From NCBI GenBank assembly GCA_963575745.1, contig CAUYUJ010011558.1, positions 969,780 to 1,033,779 of the forward strand: DNA of 64,000 nt, written 5' to 3'. This DNA is from Prorocentrum cordatum. Lineage: Eukaryota > Sar > Dinophyceae > Prorocentrales > Prorocentraceae. Positions 21,080 through 31,207 of the stretch are shown one piece after another. A model generated the notes under the pieces. The model did no database searches, was not told the DNA's origin, and worked only from the letters and a program-made list of their open reading frames with translations. The first letter of the stretch is position 1. Each line of letters begins with the position of its first letter. The translations under genes and the position numbers were made by a program.

Positions 21080-23086
21080 ATGGAGCGCGCCCAGGCTGCC
21101 CTGGGCGAGGCAGCCGCGGCGCTTGCAGCGGCGAGCGGGCCTTCCAGGGGCGCTGCAGAGCAGCTGCACTTCGGGAAGGTGCGCGCGCTCATCGAAGGCC
21201 AGAGGCGAGGCTCGGGTCAAAGATCCCGCACGGGCGAGAGGCCATCCGTTCCCCCTTTCGAGGAGGTCCCCGCCTCCGTTCGGCGGAACGCCGCCCGCTC
21301 CCCCCTCCTCCCCGCCGTCTAACATTCCCCCGTCGTTTTGCAGGTGGACGGCCACGGAGAAAGGGCAGCTGCTGACCCAGCTCGGGCAGACGGGGTTCAG
21401 TCACGATTTGGTCGGCGCCGCGACCGAGTGGCTCTGCGGGAGGCGCACGAAGGCCAAAGGGCAAAGTTACGAGTGCTTCGTGGAGTTGCTTACTGCCTCC
21501 ACGTGGCACGTGCTGCTGAGCCCAACCGAGTCGTTCGCTTCGAAATTTGTCATGTTGATGCGCCACTTGGAGCGCCTCGGGCTCCGGAACCCTTCCGAGC
21601 CGACGTTTGGCATGCTAGCCGCGTTCATGTTCCTGGCGTGCCAGCGATCAGGCATCGAGAAGAATTCGCCGACTCCGCAGCTCTTGGACGTGTACTTGCA
21701 GTTGGTGAAGACCACGTGGCGTTCCCCTGCCTACACAGCTGCTCGAGGCAAGGCGACCGAGTTTGTCGGCGCGCTCTCCCCCTCGGCGGCGCTGTTCCAG
21801 CAGGAGAGGCCGACGCTGTACGAGCAGGCGTTCGCCTCGGAGGGGCCCGTGCAGCCGACAATTGGGCTTCTCGAGACGCAGATCCTCGGGAAGCTCATCA
21901 GCTTGCGCGGCAACAGGAACGCAGCGCTCGGCGCCCAGGCAACGCCGCAGCGGGCGGCGTTGCCGCCGATCGCCTTCGCGCCTCTGCCGCCGCCTTCTCC
22001 GATGCAAAGCGTTGCGGTTGCAGCCGCGACGATTGCCGCGACGCCTCCCTTGGGAGCCGCGACGCCAGCGGCGTTGCCGTTGGGGGTGATCCCAACGCAC
22101 AACACCCGCGGCGGGTGGCCGAACCCAGCGGCGGCCGCCCTCGTCTCGCAGCGCGGGCCGACGACTCCCACTCCAGCAGCTCCCGCGGGCAAGCCTGCCG
22201 CGATGTCGGGAGCGGCGCCTGCGGCCGCGGCCTCAAAGTTGGGTGGTGGCGCCAAGGTCAAGGCATCGGCCGTTGACGTCATGGTGCTGAGCTCGAGCGA
22301 GTCCGAGGTGGACGCGAAGGGGGCGCCGCAGAAGAAGGCAAAGGTTTTTGGACGGTAACCTGGGCCCGCCTCCGCGGCCTCCGCGATTCACGGGGGCGCG
22401 CCTCTGCCCAAGGCAGCGGCGCGCCCTCTGCGGGGCGTCGCAGGCGCGGCGATTGGTTATTGCCACTTGCCGCTGTCAAGGTGGATCCGACACTGCCGCT
22501 GGCGAAGCTGCCTGCCGACGCTGCCCTGGTTCTCCTCCAAGCGGCGGGGCAACGTACTTCCTCTGGCTGGAAAGCGGAGAAGGGCGAGAAGAAGCGGAGG
22601 AAGTCCGACGCAGTGGCGGCCTTGGCGAAGACAAAGGCTTCAGATGGCACGGCGAAGCCATCGGCGGCGAAGGCAAAGGCAAAGGCAAAAGCCGAGGCAA
22701 CACCGAAGAAGATTGCGAAGGCGAAGGCGGCAGCATGCAAGCTGAAAGCACCGCGGTATGACGACGAGACCACTCGCAGCCAGATTCTCTTCAGGAGCGG
22801 GCGCAGCGGGCCAGGCGGCACCAAGAGCAAGAAGTACAGGAACGGCAAGGAGAAGGACACTTTTGGGTCCCATCTCCTCCAATCGGCGTGGCCACGGGGC
22901 TCGATGCGCGGCGGCGGAGCGCGTTGTTGCGGCCGCGCGTGGCCTCGCTCCAATCATATGCGCAAAGAGACCCCGCGGGCCACTTTGCGTTTATGACGGT
23001 TTTCATCTGCCACTCAGGAGGCCGCCATCGCCTGGGCCAAGGCGCTGGTGCAGAGCGAGCTGGAGGCTCGCAAGGGCGAGTTCTGA
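21080..23086 (+). CDS. orf1: hypothetical protein with SUMO-interaction-like motif, four exons
   Basis: Proposed exons are 21080-21180, 21344-22343, 22481-about 22855 and 23018-23086 (about 514 aa). Exon 2 is clearly coding (KGQLLTQLGQTGFSHDLVG, FVELLTASTWHVLLSPTES) and ends with VMVLSSSESEV, hydrophobic residues then an acidic Ser/Glu stretch as in SUMO-interaction motifs. Intron 2 (22344-22480) is GT-AG, phase 0, with AAG|GT at both ends. Exon 3 is Lys/Ala-rich and ends RSQILFRSGRSGPGG, a motif I associate with dinoflagellate multicopy proteins. Exon 4 gives EAAIAWAKALVQSELEARK. Intron 1 needs a GC donor to keep frame, and intron 3 a GA donor, so those edges are uncertain. No palindrome lies inside the unit. 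Function unknown. Confidence 0.55.
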
Positions 23087-23270
23087 GGCGACCTGCTTCG
23101 GTGGCGCGATGCATGACTCTCAGTCGGATTTGCCGCGGGCGGCGCGTGGGGCGCGCAGCCTGCGTTCAGAAAACAAGGAACTCGGATCGAAATCGGATCG
23201 TAATCTCATCGGGCCTTGCTTGTCCTTGCGCTGCTCAGGCGGTTCTTCGTATTTATTGGAAGGTTTGCCT

Positions 23271-23311
23271 GGCGGTGCACCGCCTCCATCTGTTGTCGGC
23301 GGTGTTCCGCC
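23271..23311. promoter_or_regulatory. Palindrome array 2, upstream of orf2 (2 copies)
   Basis: GGCGGTGCACCGCC at 23271-23284 and GGCGGTGTTCCGCC at 23298-23311, ending 176 bp before the orf2 ATG. Confidence 0.75.
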
Positions 23312-23486
23312 TTCGCTGGTTCCATTGCCATGGGCGTTCTCATTTCTCTGACCGCTGCCTCGCCCTTGCCCGCCTCCCTCCGCCGCTCCCCCCGCGCCTT
23401 TTCAATTCAAGCAGCCCTCCCCGCGGGTCCCGCGGCGCCCCTCCCCGCGCCGCTGCCGCCAGCGGCCGCGGGCGCTTCGCGGGCGC

Positions 23487-24693
23487 ATGGCGAGCGAGGG
23501 CGCGGCCAGCAGCGCCATGGACAACTCCGCGGAGGCGCTGGGAATTCAGAAAACGCCTGCTCAGCCCGAAGCGTCCGCTTGGGCAGTGCAGGCTGATTTC
23601 CTGGATTCCTGTTGAGGTGCACACGGCGGCTTCAGATGCGAGCCAGTCGCTTTTCGAGCAGGTCGCCGAAGCCTTGAACCTCTTCGAGATGTTCGCCCAG
23701 GCTCGAGGGAAACGGATCGAGCGCGCCCGACGCCCATGCGGCCCCGCCCCCGTTCGCCCGCGTTGGCCTGGATGCAGGCGGCGGCGGGGCAGGGCCCAGA
23801 AGCGACGGTGCTCTCGGCGTTTACCTTGCCTTGCGCAGGAGGCAGGCATGGATGACATCATCGCCGATCCCGCGCCGCCAGGCTGGCAGACGGCGGAGTG
23901 CCCTGGCAGCAGCAGCAGCGACCCCTCGCCAGAGGCGAAGCAAGGACCGACGCTCATCCCCGTCCACAATCAGGGCGCGGCGCCGAAGTCGCCGCCACGT
24001 CGCACCCGAGACGCTGGCGGCACGTGGCGGGCGGAGCAGCAGCAGCAGCAGCAGGAGGTGCAGCAGCAGCAGCAGCAGCCGCCGTCGGAGAAGCCTCAGC
24101 CGCCGTGGCGCCAGGCGCAACCGCCAGCAGGCGCGCCCAACGTGGGCGCCTCAGGCGCGCCCAACGTGGGCGCCTTCGTCGCCAAGGTACCCGAAGTGCC
24201 GAAAGCGTCTGCGGCGCCAGAGGACGTGGTGCAGGCGTACAAGTTCTTGCGCTCGCTGCTGAGCGAGAGCGCGCCGATCGCCTGGAACTCCAAGCGCGTC
24301 CAGGAGCCACTGGAACTGCTGCAGCGCTACGTCGGCATCTGGGGTCGCGCCAGCAGGGGGCCGCCCGCGCCCATGCACGGTGGCCCGCAATTCTGGCGCG
24401 GCCAGACGTGGCGCAAGAGCGGGAAGCGCTGGGGCAACCGTGGTGGTTCAGGCCCCAAGTCGGAGTGGTACGCCTCCAAATACGGCCGCGCGCCACCGCG
24501 CCGCTCGCTCCAGGACAGCGGCGGCGGCCCGTACCTCGCGCCGACGCCGCCGCCGCCACCGCCGCCACCGCCGCCCCCGCGGCCGACGGCCGCGAGTTCG
24601 GCGCCCGCGGCAAAGGCAGCGGCCGTGCGGCCGCCTCCACTGCCCCTGACGGTCAAGGCGATGCCTTCCAAGAACCGCGGGCTGTACCTCTGA
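23487..24693 (+). CDS. orf2: Gln/Pro-rich hypothetical protein, three exons
   Basis: Exon 1 23487-23585 (MASEGAASSAMDNSAEALG), exon 2 23617-23700 (VHTAASDASQSLFEQVAEAL), exon 3 23839-24693 with TGA at the end; 345 aa in all. Intron 2 is GC-AG (CAG|GC...CAG|GA, 138 nt, phase 0). Intron 1 would be only 31 nt (GT-AG, phase 0) and removes an in-frame stop. Exon 3 has two Gln tracts, a duplicated GAPNVGA, a globular-looking segment (VVQAYKFLRSLLSESAPIAW), Arg/Gly/Trp-rich sequence (QFWRGQTWRKSGKRWGNRGG) that could bind nucleic acid, and a run of 11 Pro. No family is recognised. The minus-strand shadow frame is long because of GC bias. Confidence 0.55.
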
Positions 24694-24964
24694 GACTCGC
24701 GGGCCGCGGGCTTTGACAACCCCCTCGGAGGTCAGACGCCGACTGAAACATCCATGAGGGGCGGGGGGACGTGAGAGCGGAGAGGTGATGGACGGTGAGC
24801 CAGGAGACAAATGGAAAGAGAGCGGAGTGGAAGTTTCAGTCGGCATCTGATTTTCCGATTTTCAGGTGCCGTTCTTCGCCGCTGGCGGCTGTCGCGGTAG
24901 GCGTGCGCCGCGCTCGCGGGACCGTTCGCGAATATCCTTTTGCGCGCGTCGCCAGCAAAAAATC

Positions 24965-25085
24965 GGCGGGGCACCGCCTGTCATGGGCTCTCGTCGGCGG
25001 CACTCCGCCTAACTTCGGCGGTGCACCGCCCGCGCGCGCTGGACTCCCAGCACTCCCCCCCATTCAGCTTCGGCGGTGTACCGCC
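24965..25085. promoter_or_regulatory. Palindrome array 3, upstream of orf3 (4 copies)
   Basis: Copies start at 24965, 24996, 25017 and 25072 (GGCGGGGCACCGCC, GGCGGCACTCCGCC, GGCGGTGCACCGCC, GGCGGTGTACCGCC). The last ends 235 bp before the orf3 ATG. Confidence 0.75.
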
Positions 25086-25319
25086 TGTGCGTGCTCCACG
25101 CTCCCTGCACGCCTCCTCCATTCCTCTTATGATGTTTTCCGCAGCCGCAGGCTCCAGGCTGCGCTTGCGCCGCGCTTTTCCCGCGCGCGCCTTCGCGGGC
25201 GCCCATCCGCCGTCCTCGGCGCGCTCTCGCAGCCTTCGCGGCCGCCTCCCTTCGCGCCGTCTTTGGCGCGCTCTCGATCGCGGGCCTCCAGTGCGCCATC
25301 GAGCTCTTCTCTTCGCGAG

Positions 25320-26060
25320 ATGCCCATGATCAGCGTCTTCGGGTGCACGTGCCCGTTGTCGGGGACCTGCTCGAAACGCGGGAGTTTCTTCAAGGGCGCG
25401 TCGCGAGATGAGGCCCTGTCGAGGCTCAAGACGCACTTGGTGAAGTCGAGCTACCACCTCCTCGAGGATGTCGACGCGGATCTTCAACTGGCCATCGCCG
25501 AGGTCGGCGCGCCCAAACGATTGCTTGCCCACGTCTTTCGGCGAACCTCGGTGGCGCTCGGCTCACCGAGGTCCGAGCGCCTTCGAGGTTCGACGAATGG
25601 CGCGAGCGATCGCGGGGCGCGCTTGAAGGTCGAGGAGTGGACTGAGGACACGGACGAGTGGGAGCGCTGGCAGAAGGCCAACGACGAGCAGTGGTGCAAG
25701 AACAACCGCCGCCGTGGCGCTCGCAGTGCGCCGTACCAGCCTCCCGAGCAGGTCGCTCCACTCAGCCAGAGTGCAGTGGCGGCGGCCTTCCCGAAGGGCA
25801 GCGGCAAGGGCGGTCCGCTTCAGCTCAACATGAGCGGAGCGAGCTCGCCCGTCAGCGCCAACATCGCGCCCGAGGCCACCGTGCAGCTGAACTCAGCGCA
25901 GGCGCAGGTGATCCTCGACAGCGTCACGAGGGCGAGGATGTGCTCGGCGGCCTGCCTGGCAGTGGCGGAGCGGTCGGCCGTGGCGTTCCGCGCCGAGCAG
26001 GCGGCCCTCGCCGACCTGCAGGAGACGCTGGCCAGCTGGCTCTCCAACAACGCGTCGTGA
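25320..26060 (+). CDS. orf3: putative Cys/His zinc-binding protein
   Basis: 246 aa from ATG 25320 (a second Met is two codons on) to TGA 26058-26060. The N-terminus, MPMISVFGCTCPLSGTCSKR, carries Cys9, Cys11 and Cys17, followed by His39 and His46 in SRLKTHLVKSSYHLLED: spacing C-x1-C-x5-C-x21-H-x6-H, a plausible single zinc site. The middle is acidic and Trp-rich (EEWTEDTDEWERWQKANDEQ), then basic (NNRRRGARSAP). The C-terminus is an Ala-rich helix (VTRARMCSAACLAVAERSAV). Apparently a single exon. The frame is open upstream, but that stretch contains palindrome array 3 and is low-complexity. DNA or RNA binding would fit; this is inference. Confidence 0.6.
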   Translation: MPMISVFGCTCPLSGTCSKRGSFFKGASRDEALSRLKTHLVKSSYHLLEDVDADLQLAIAEVGAPKRLLAHVFRRTSVALGSPRSERLRGSTNGASDRGARLKVEEWTEDTDEWERWQKANDEQWCKNNRRRGARSAPYQPPEQVAPLSQSAVAAAFPKGSGKGGPLQLNMSGASSPVSANIAPEATVQLNSAQAQVILDSVTRARMCSAACLAVAERSAVAFRAEQAALADLQETLASWLSNNAS

Positions 26061-26505
26061 GGCCACGTTGGGGTCCTCCCGTCGCGGCGGCGTCGGCCGC
26101 CCCCTTCGGCCGCCTCGTCGGCCGCCCTCTTCGGCCGCCTCGTCGGCCTAGCAGCCCGCCGCGCCGCCCGCGCAGGGCTTGCATCGGCCGCGGAGGCCGC
26201 CTTGGGCCCCGCGGGGGTTCGACGCCGACTGACAGATCGGGGAGGGGCACGGTGAGGGAGGTGCGGAGGGAAGGGGCATGGAGAGGAGCATGGGAGGGGG
26301 GTGCGGCATGGGGAGGGGCATGAGAATCGGGGCGGGGCGGAAAGGCTGTCGGTCGGCTTCTGACCCCCGCAACTCTTCGGCGCATCCGCGCGGTCGCTCG
26401 CGCGCGCGCGGGCCGTGCGCGCACTCTTATCTTTGGCGGGTCCGCCATTCTTTCTTGGAAAACTGCGATCATCATCATCAACATCATCGTCATCAACATC
26501 ACCAC

Positions 26506-26541
<36 letters not shown>

Positions 26542-26827
26542 GAGTAGCATTGCCATTCTCATCCTCATCATTCCGATCACCCCCATAGGAGGAGAAGGAA
26601 GAGGAGGAGTGGTGGCGAGGAGAGGGCGAGGAAGAGGAGGAGGGGAATGAGGAGGAGGAGGAGGAGGAGGAAGGGGGGGGGAGGAGTCCTTCCCCACCAT
26701 TTTTCATCATCATTCTCACCATCATCATTCCGATCACCACCATCGGAGGAGGAGGGGGAGGAGGAGGAGGAGGAGCAGCAGGAGGAGGAGTGGTGAGGAA
26801 AGAGAATGAGGATGAGGAGGAGGAGAG
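26061..26827. other. orf3-orf4 intergenic, simple repeats
   Basis: Tandem GTCGGCCGCC(C/T)T near 26090-26155, a (CAT)n run at 26468-26540 and purine-rich GGA/GAG tracts at 26584-26690 and 26745-26827. No gene is seen. Confidence 0.7.
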
Positions 26828-27151
26828 GGAACGATCTCGGCGCGGCTGCGATGAGGGCTGGTTTCCTGCGCCGCGTATCGCGGCGTATCCTGGCGTATCC
26901 TGGCGTATCCTGGCGTATCCTGGCGTATCGCGGCGTATCGCGCGACGGCGCGACGCGATGCGCCAGGATACGCCAAGATACGCCGCGATACGCCAGGATA
27001 CGCCAGGATACGCCCGTATCCTGCCGTATCCTGGCGTATCCTGGCGTATCGCGGGGTGCCGCGGAGCGCGATACGCCAGGATACGCCCGGATACGCCGCG
27101 ATACGCGGCGCAGGAACGCAGCCCTCAGCGCAGCCGCGCCGAGCTCGTTCC
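26828..27151. repeat. 324-bp near-perfect hairpin with (GGCGTATCCT)n stem
   Basis: The left arm from GGAACGATCTCGGCGCGGCT is matched by the reverse complement of the right arm ending AGCCGCGCCGAGCTCGTTCC with only a few mismatches over about 60 bp. The interior is ten-base GGCGTATCCT units on the left and AGGATACGCC units on the right, with a smaller inverted block in the middle. A foldback MITE or extruding cruciform inside the giant element. Confidence 0.8.
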
Positions 27152-27353
27152 GATTCGTCGGAATCGCCATCACCATCACCATCGCCATCTCGCCATCTCA
27201 CCTTCACCACCACATCACCATCGCCACCTCGCCATCACCACCTCACCATCACCAGAAATCATCGTCAGCACCTCGCCACCACCATCATCGTCACCACCAG
27301 CATCATCGTCGTCACCGCCATCAGCATCACAACCTTACCACCACGTAGTCGTC
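27152..27353. repeat. CATCACC-type simple repeat before array 4
   Basis: CACCATCACCATCGCCATC-like sequence. No gene is seen. Confidence 0.7.
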
Positions 27354-27884
27354 GGCGGCGCACCGCCCATCGGTTGGACTTGTCCGCTGTGCTCCGCCCT
27401 TTGTTTTGTTTGACGTTTCCGTCGGCGGTGCACCGCCCATTGCCTGGTTGCACAATTTCGTCGGCGGCGCACCGCCCATGGATCGTCGTTGTCGGCGGCG
27501 CACCGCCCATTGTATGATTAGACAATTTCGTCGGCGGTGCACCGCCCATCGGTTGGACTTGTCGGCGGCGCACCGCCCAATTTATGATTGGGCAATCTCG
27601 TCGGCGGTGCACCGCCAATCGGTCGTCGTTGTCGGCGGCGCAGCGCGCATTGTATGGTTGCACAATTTCGTCGGCGGCGCACCGCCCTTCGATCGTCGTT
27701 GTCGGCGGCACACCGCCCATTGCATGGTTAGACAAGTTCGTCGGCGGCGCACCGCCCATCGATCCTCGTCGTCGGCGGCGCACCGCCCATTGTTTGCATG
27801 TATATTCGTGAGCGCCACGCCGATCATTTGTTTTCCTTGTCGCGGCTGTCGCATCGCGCCGCGCGTTTTCGGCGGCGCACCGCC
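27354..27884. promoter_or_regulatory. Palindrome array 4, upstream of orf4 (13 copies, 70-bp dimer)
   Basis: Starts: 27354, 27424, 27463, 27494, 27533, 27564, 27603, 27634 (degenerate), 27673, 27704, 27743, 27774 and 27871. From 27424 to 27774 the spacing alternates 39, 31, 39, 31 without exception. Spacers also alternate: an AT-rich one of the type TTGNATGGTTAGACAATTTC and a short one of the type CATCGATCGTCGTTGTC. Confidence 0.9.
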
Positions 27885-28070
27885 TGTTGTTCCAATTGTG
27901 TAGGCTGTGTTGCGCAGCCTTGTCCACTTCTCCAGAACCAACCTGCTCTCTCATCCGCCTTGCCCCTTGTTCCCTTTCATCCTCGCGCCGTGTTCTCGAC
28001 AGCCGTTTTGTGCTGGCGCGCGGCCGCGGGGGCCGCGCGCGCGGCCGCGGGGGCCGCGGCGCCGCGGGCC

Positions 28071-30484
28071 ACGGCGGCCGCCGAGGAGGAGTCGCCCGCG
28101 CCCCCCTTCTTGCACGAGGGCGTCAAGTCACCCGCGCCGCCCGAAGACAGCTCGCAGGAAGAAGGCTCGAGGCCGCAGGCAGCAGACTCGCTCAAGAGCG
28201 AGCCGCAGGAAGCAGGCTCGAGGCCGCAGGAGCTTGGTTCTGTGAAGGCCGAGGAAGGCGACACCTCGGCGGAGGCCAGTGCAGCTCCGCCTTGGCCCAA
28301 GGCCTCCTCGCCTGCGACTCCGCAGGAGCCCCCGCAGCGCGTGCCTGAGGAGGTCGCGGCCGCTGCGAAACCAAAGGCGGGGAAGGCGGGGCGGCCTCTC
28401 CTCAGGCGCCCCGCCGCCGTGCCGCCCGCCAAGCAGCCCCCGTCGCAGCGCTCGCTTTCTCAGTTCTTGACCGCGAAGAAGGGCGGCGGCGCGCCGCCTG
28501 CGAAGGCAAAGGCGAGCGCGGAGCCCAAGGCAAAGGCCAAACAGAAAGCGAAGAAGAAGCCAGCAGCGGCGGCACCTTCGACGGCGGAGGACGCAGCAGC
28601 AGGGGCGGACGAGGCAGAGCCACAGCAGCAGGCCCAGACGCAGCACGACAAGAAGTCGGTTGCAGCCTCGCAAGCACCGCCGGCAGCGGAGGAGGATGCA
28701 GAGCCACAGCAGCAGCGTCAGGATGCAGCGCCGACGGAGGCAGAGGCGGCAGCAGAGGAGCCGCAGGCCGCGCCCTCAGACACGTTCGAGGCCGCCACGG
28801 ACGAAGCAAAAGATGACTACGGCCGCTTCACGACGGGCTACGACCCACCCTGTCCAGGCCCGACGTGCGCCAAGTGCGGTCGGGATGCGGAGAGCGTCCG
28901 CTTCAGGCTCGCCCAGAAGAGCGCCAACACGTGGTGGTGTGGGAGCTGCAACAGCAAGAGTTCGATGGTGCAGCGCTGCTATGCGCACTGGCCACCGCGC
29001 TCGTTCGCTCTCATGCGCAAGGCGGACCAGCAGGCGTTCTGGCGCTCGATGGACGACCCTTCCATTGAGAACAACGCTCAGTTCGAAGAGGAGCTGGTGA
29101 GGGTCCTCAGCGTCTCGAGGAAGGAACGCCTCACGGAGACCAAGGGCGGGGATTGGAAGCCCTTGTCCGTCTGGGCCCAGGAGGGGTACGACGCGGACGC
29201 CGTCCGTGCCAACAACGACGTGAGGTACAATTCCGACTTGAAGCAGGATTGTTACCGCATCCGCATCGAGGGCAGCAGGCAGGAGAACATCGAAGAGACA
29301 GTGAGGCAGGAGCTCCGCCAGAACAGGAAGCCGCCGAGGCCATCCCCACCGAAGCATGAGAGAGCCGTGGAGCCACTCCCGCAAAAGACGCACCGCTCGC
29401 CGAGCGGTGGCTACGAGGGCCCCACAGGCGCTGGTCGCCGTTCGACGAGTCGGAGCGGCGACAGCGACTGTTCGCAGAACCGCCAGCTGAAGCGGGGCCA
29501 CTCCAGCAGCGGCGACGGCGCGGACCGCTTCCCCAGCCGCGGCCGCAAGCGCAGCAGCCGCGGCCGCAGGGCGGACAGCCGCCAGAAGCACCGCTCTTCC
29601 AGAGGTTCCCGCAGAGCCGACGCGAAGGGCCGCCGCTCGAGGAGCCGCAGGGCGCACAGCAAGAAGGAGAAGGCCCGCTCGAGGAGCCGCAGGGCGCACA
29701 GCAAGAAGGACAAGGCCCGCTCGAGGAGCCGCAGGGCGCACAGCAAGAAGGACAGCCGCAAGACGGGTCGCTCCCAGTCTCGCGAGAAGCAGCGCTCGAG
29801 GAGCCGCAACGACCACGGCAAGAAAGGGAGGGACTCGCGCAGTCGCATCAGGAGGGAACGCAGCGAGCAGAAGCGTGTCCAGAAGGCCATCAAGGACCGC
29901 AAGGCGTTGGCGATGAAGACGCTGGAAAAGACGGGGTCCTGGGACGTGCAGCTCGCATCGCTCCTCGACGACGAGGACTGCTCCAGGGTGCCGACCTGGG
30001 CGGTGAAGAACGCGAAGGACAGCCACAAGGATCTCTCGAAGCTCAGGGAGGCCGCGAAGACCGCGCTCGAGGACCCCAGGGCGAGCTTGCCGTACGAGGC
30101 GAAGGCCTTGGAGGCAGCCCTCGCCGACGCAAAGACCGCTGTCGGTGGCCTGCGTTCGGCCATCGAGCACGCGAGCTGCTCAACGGCCTTTTCATCCATC
30201 GTGGATGGCGGTGCTCCGCCGATCGACCGCTCGACTGCCGATCGATCGATCGAAGATTTTGCTGATCGACCGCTCGACCCATCGAGGATTTCGCCGATCG
30301 ACCGCCGACCGATCGCGTTCGGATCGGTCGACCGCCGATCGATCGATCGACCGCCGATCGAGCGCCGTTCGATCGCGATCGACCGCCGATCGATCGCGTT
30401 CGACCGCCGATCGATCGCGTTTGCGTCCCGATCATCCTTCTACAGGCCAAGAAGTACAGCAAGAAGAACACCTCGAGGGACTGA
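28071..30484 (+). CDS. orf4: Arg/Ser-repeat protein with Cys4/5 cluster, two exons
   Basis: The open frame runs from 27798, but that start would put a palindrome inside the protein. In-frame codon ACG 28071 in the context GCCACGGCGGCC sits 187 bp after the array, where other units have ATG, so a mutated or non-AUG start is suggested. From there about 722 aa: acidic/Pro-rich and Ala/Lys-rich N-terminal half; Cys261, Cys266, Cys269, Cys290 and Cys293 (CPGPTCAKC...WWCGSC) followed by RCYAHWPPRSFALMRKADQQ, resembling a motif I recall in dinoflagellate proteins; then Arg/Ser-rich sequence at about 482-600 with three RSRRAHSKK units, like splicing-factor RS domains; then a helical region. Intron 30201-30445 (GT-AG, phase 0) leads to a last exon, AKKYSKKNTSRD, TGA at 30482-30484. 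Confidence 0.6.
30201..30445 (+). repeat. Intron of orf4: one palindrome plus GATCGACCGCC repeats
   Basis: GGCGGTGCTCCGCC at 30207-30220, the only palindrome found within a unit, followed by tandem CGATCGATCGACCGCC-like units to about 30420. The reading frame stays open by chance but is low-complexity. Confidence 0.65.
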
Positions 30485-30671
30485 GCTCGGCGGCGGCTGC
30501 CCTGCTCAGTCCCCAGCCGCTGCGACGCGCGCTGGGGCGCGCTGGAGGCGCGCTGGAAGTCTGCCCCCGCCCGCGCAGACTTCCCTCGCTTAGACAAAAA
30601 CTATATTCCTCCGTGGTCCGCCTCCCTTTCCTCGTGCACGGCGTCCTTGTAGCCATGCTCCTCTTATTTCT

Positions 30672-30941
30672 GGCGGTGCACCGCCCATGGGCAGCATCCG
30701 CCGACGGCGGTAGTTTGCCTCCTGTCCACACCCCGCACTCTTCTGGCGGTACACCGCCCGTTGCCAGCCATCCGCCGACGGCGGTACTCCGCCTCCTGTC
30801 CATGCCCCGCACTCTTCTGGCGGTGCACCGCCCGTGTGCAGCCATCCGTCGTCGGCGGTGCTCCGCTTCCTGTCCATGCTCAGGAGTCTTCTGGCGGTGC
30901 ACCGCCTGTTGTCAGCCATCCGTCGTCGGCGGTACCCCGCC
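30672..30941. promoter_or_regulatory. Palindrome array 5, upstream of orf5 (8 copies, 74-bp dimer)
   Basis: Starts 30672, 30706 (degenerate), 30745, 30780, 30819, 30854, 30893 and 30928: spacing 34, 39, 35, 39, 35, 39, 35. Perfect GGCGGTRCACCGCC copies alternate with variants such as GGCGGTACTCCGCC. Confidence 0.9.
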
Positions 30942-31025
30942 ATCCGTCATCCGTTGTCACCCATCCGTCATCCGTTGTCAACCTTTTCCACCGCCTCACC
31001 CACCCTACTTCAACGGCTCGAAGGG

Positions 31026-31207
31026 CGCCCGCGGCGGCGCGCCAGGCGGGGGCGGCGCCATGGCCGAGCGATGGCCCCCTGCCGAGCGTCAGAGGCTGCA
31101 GGGGGCAGCGCTTCTGCGCCCGCGGCGGCGCGCCAGGCGGGGGCGGCGCCATGGCCGAGCGATGGCCTCCTGGCAAGCGTCAGAGGCTGCAGGAGGCAGC
31201 GCTTCTG
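31026..31207 (+). repeat. 91-bp tandem duplication of the orf5 first exon
   Basis: Units 31026-31116 and 31117-31207 differ at a handful of bases and each contains GCGCCATGGCCGAGCGATGG. ATG 31060 (copy 1) is out of frame with exon 2; ATG 31151 (copy 2) is in frame. Confidence 0.85.
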
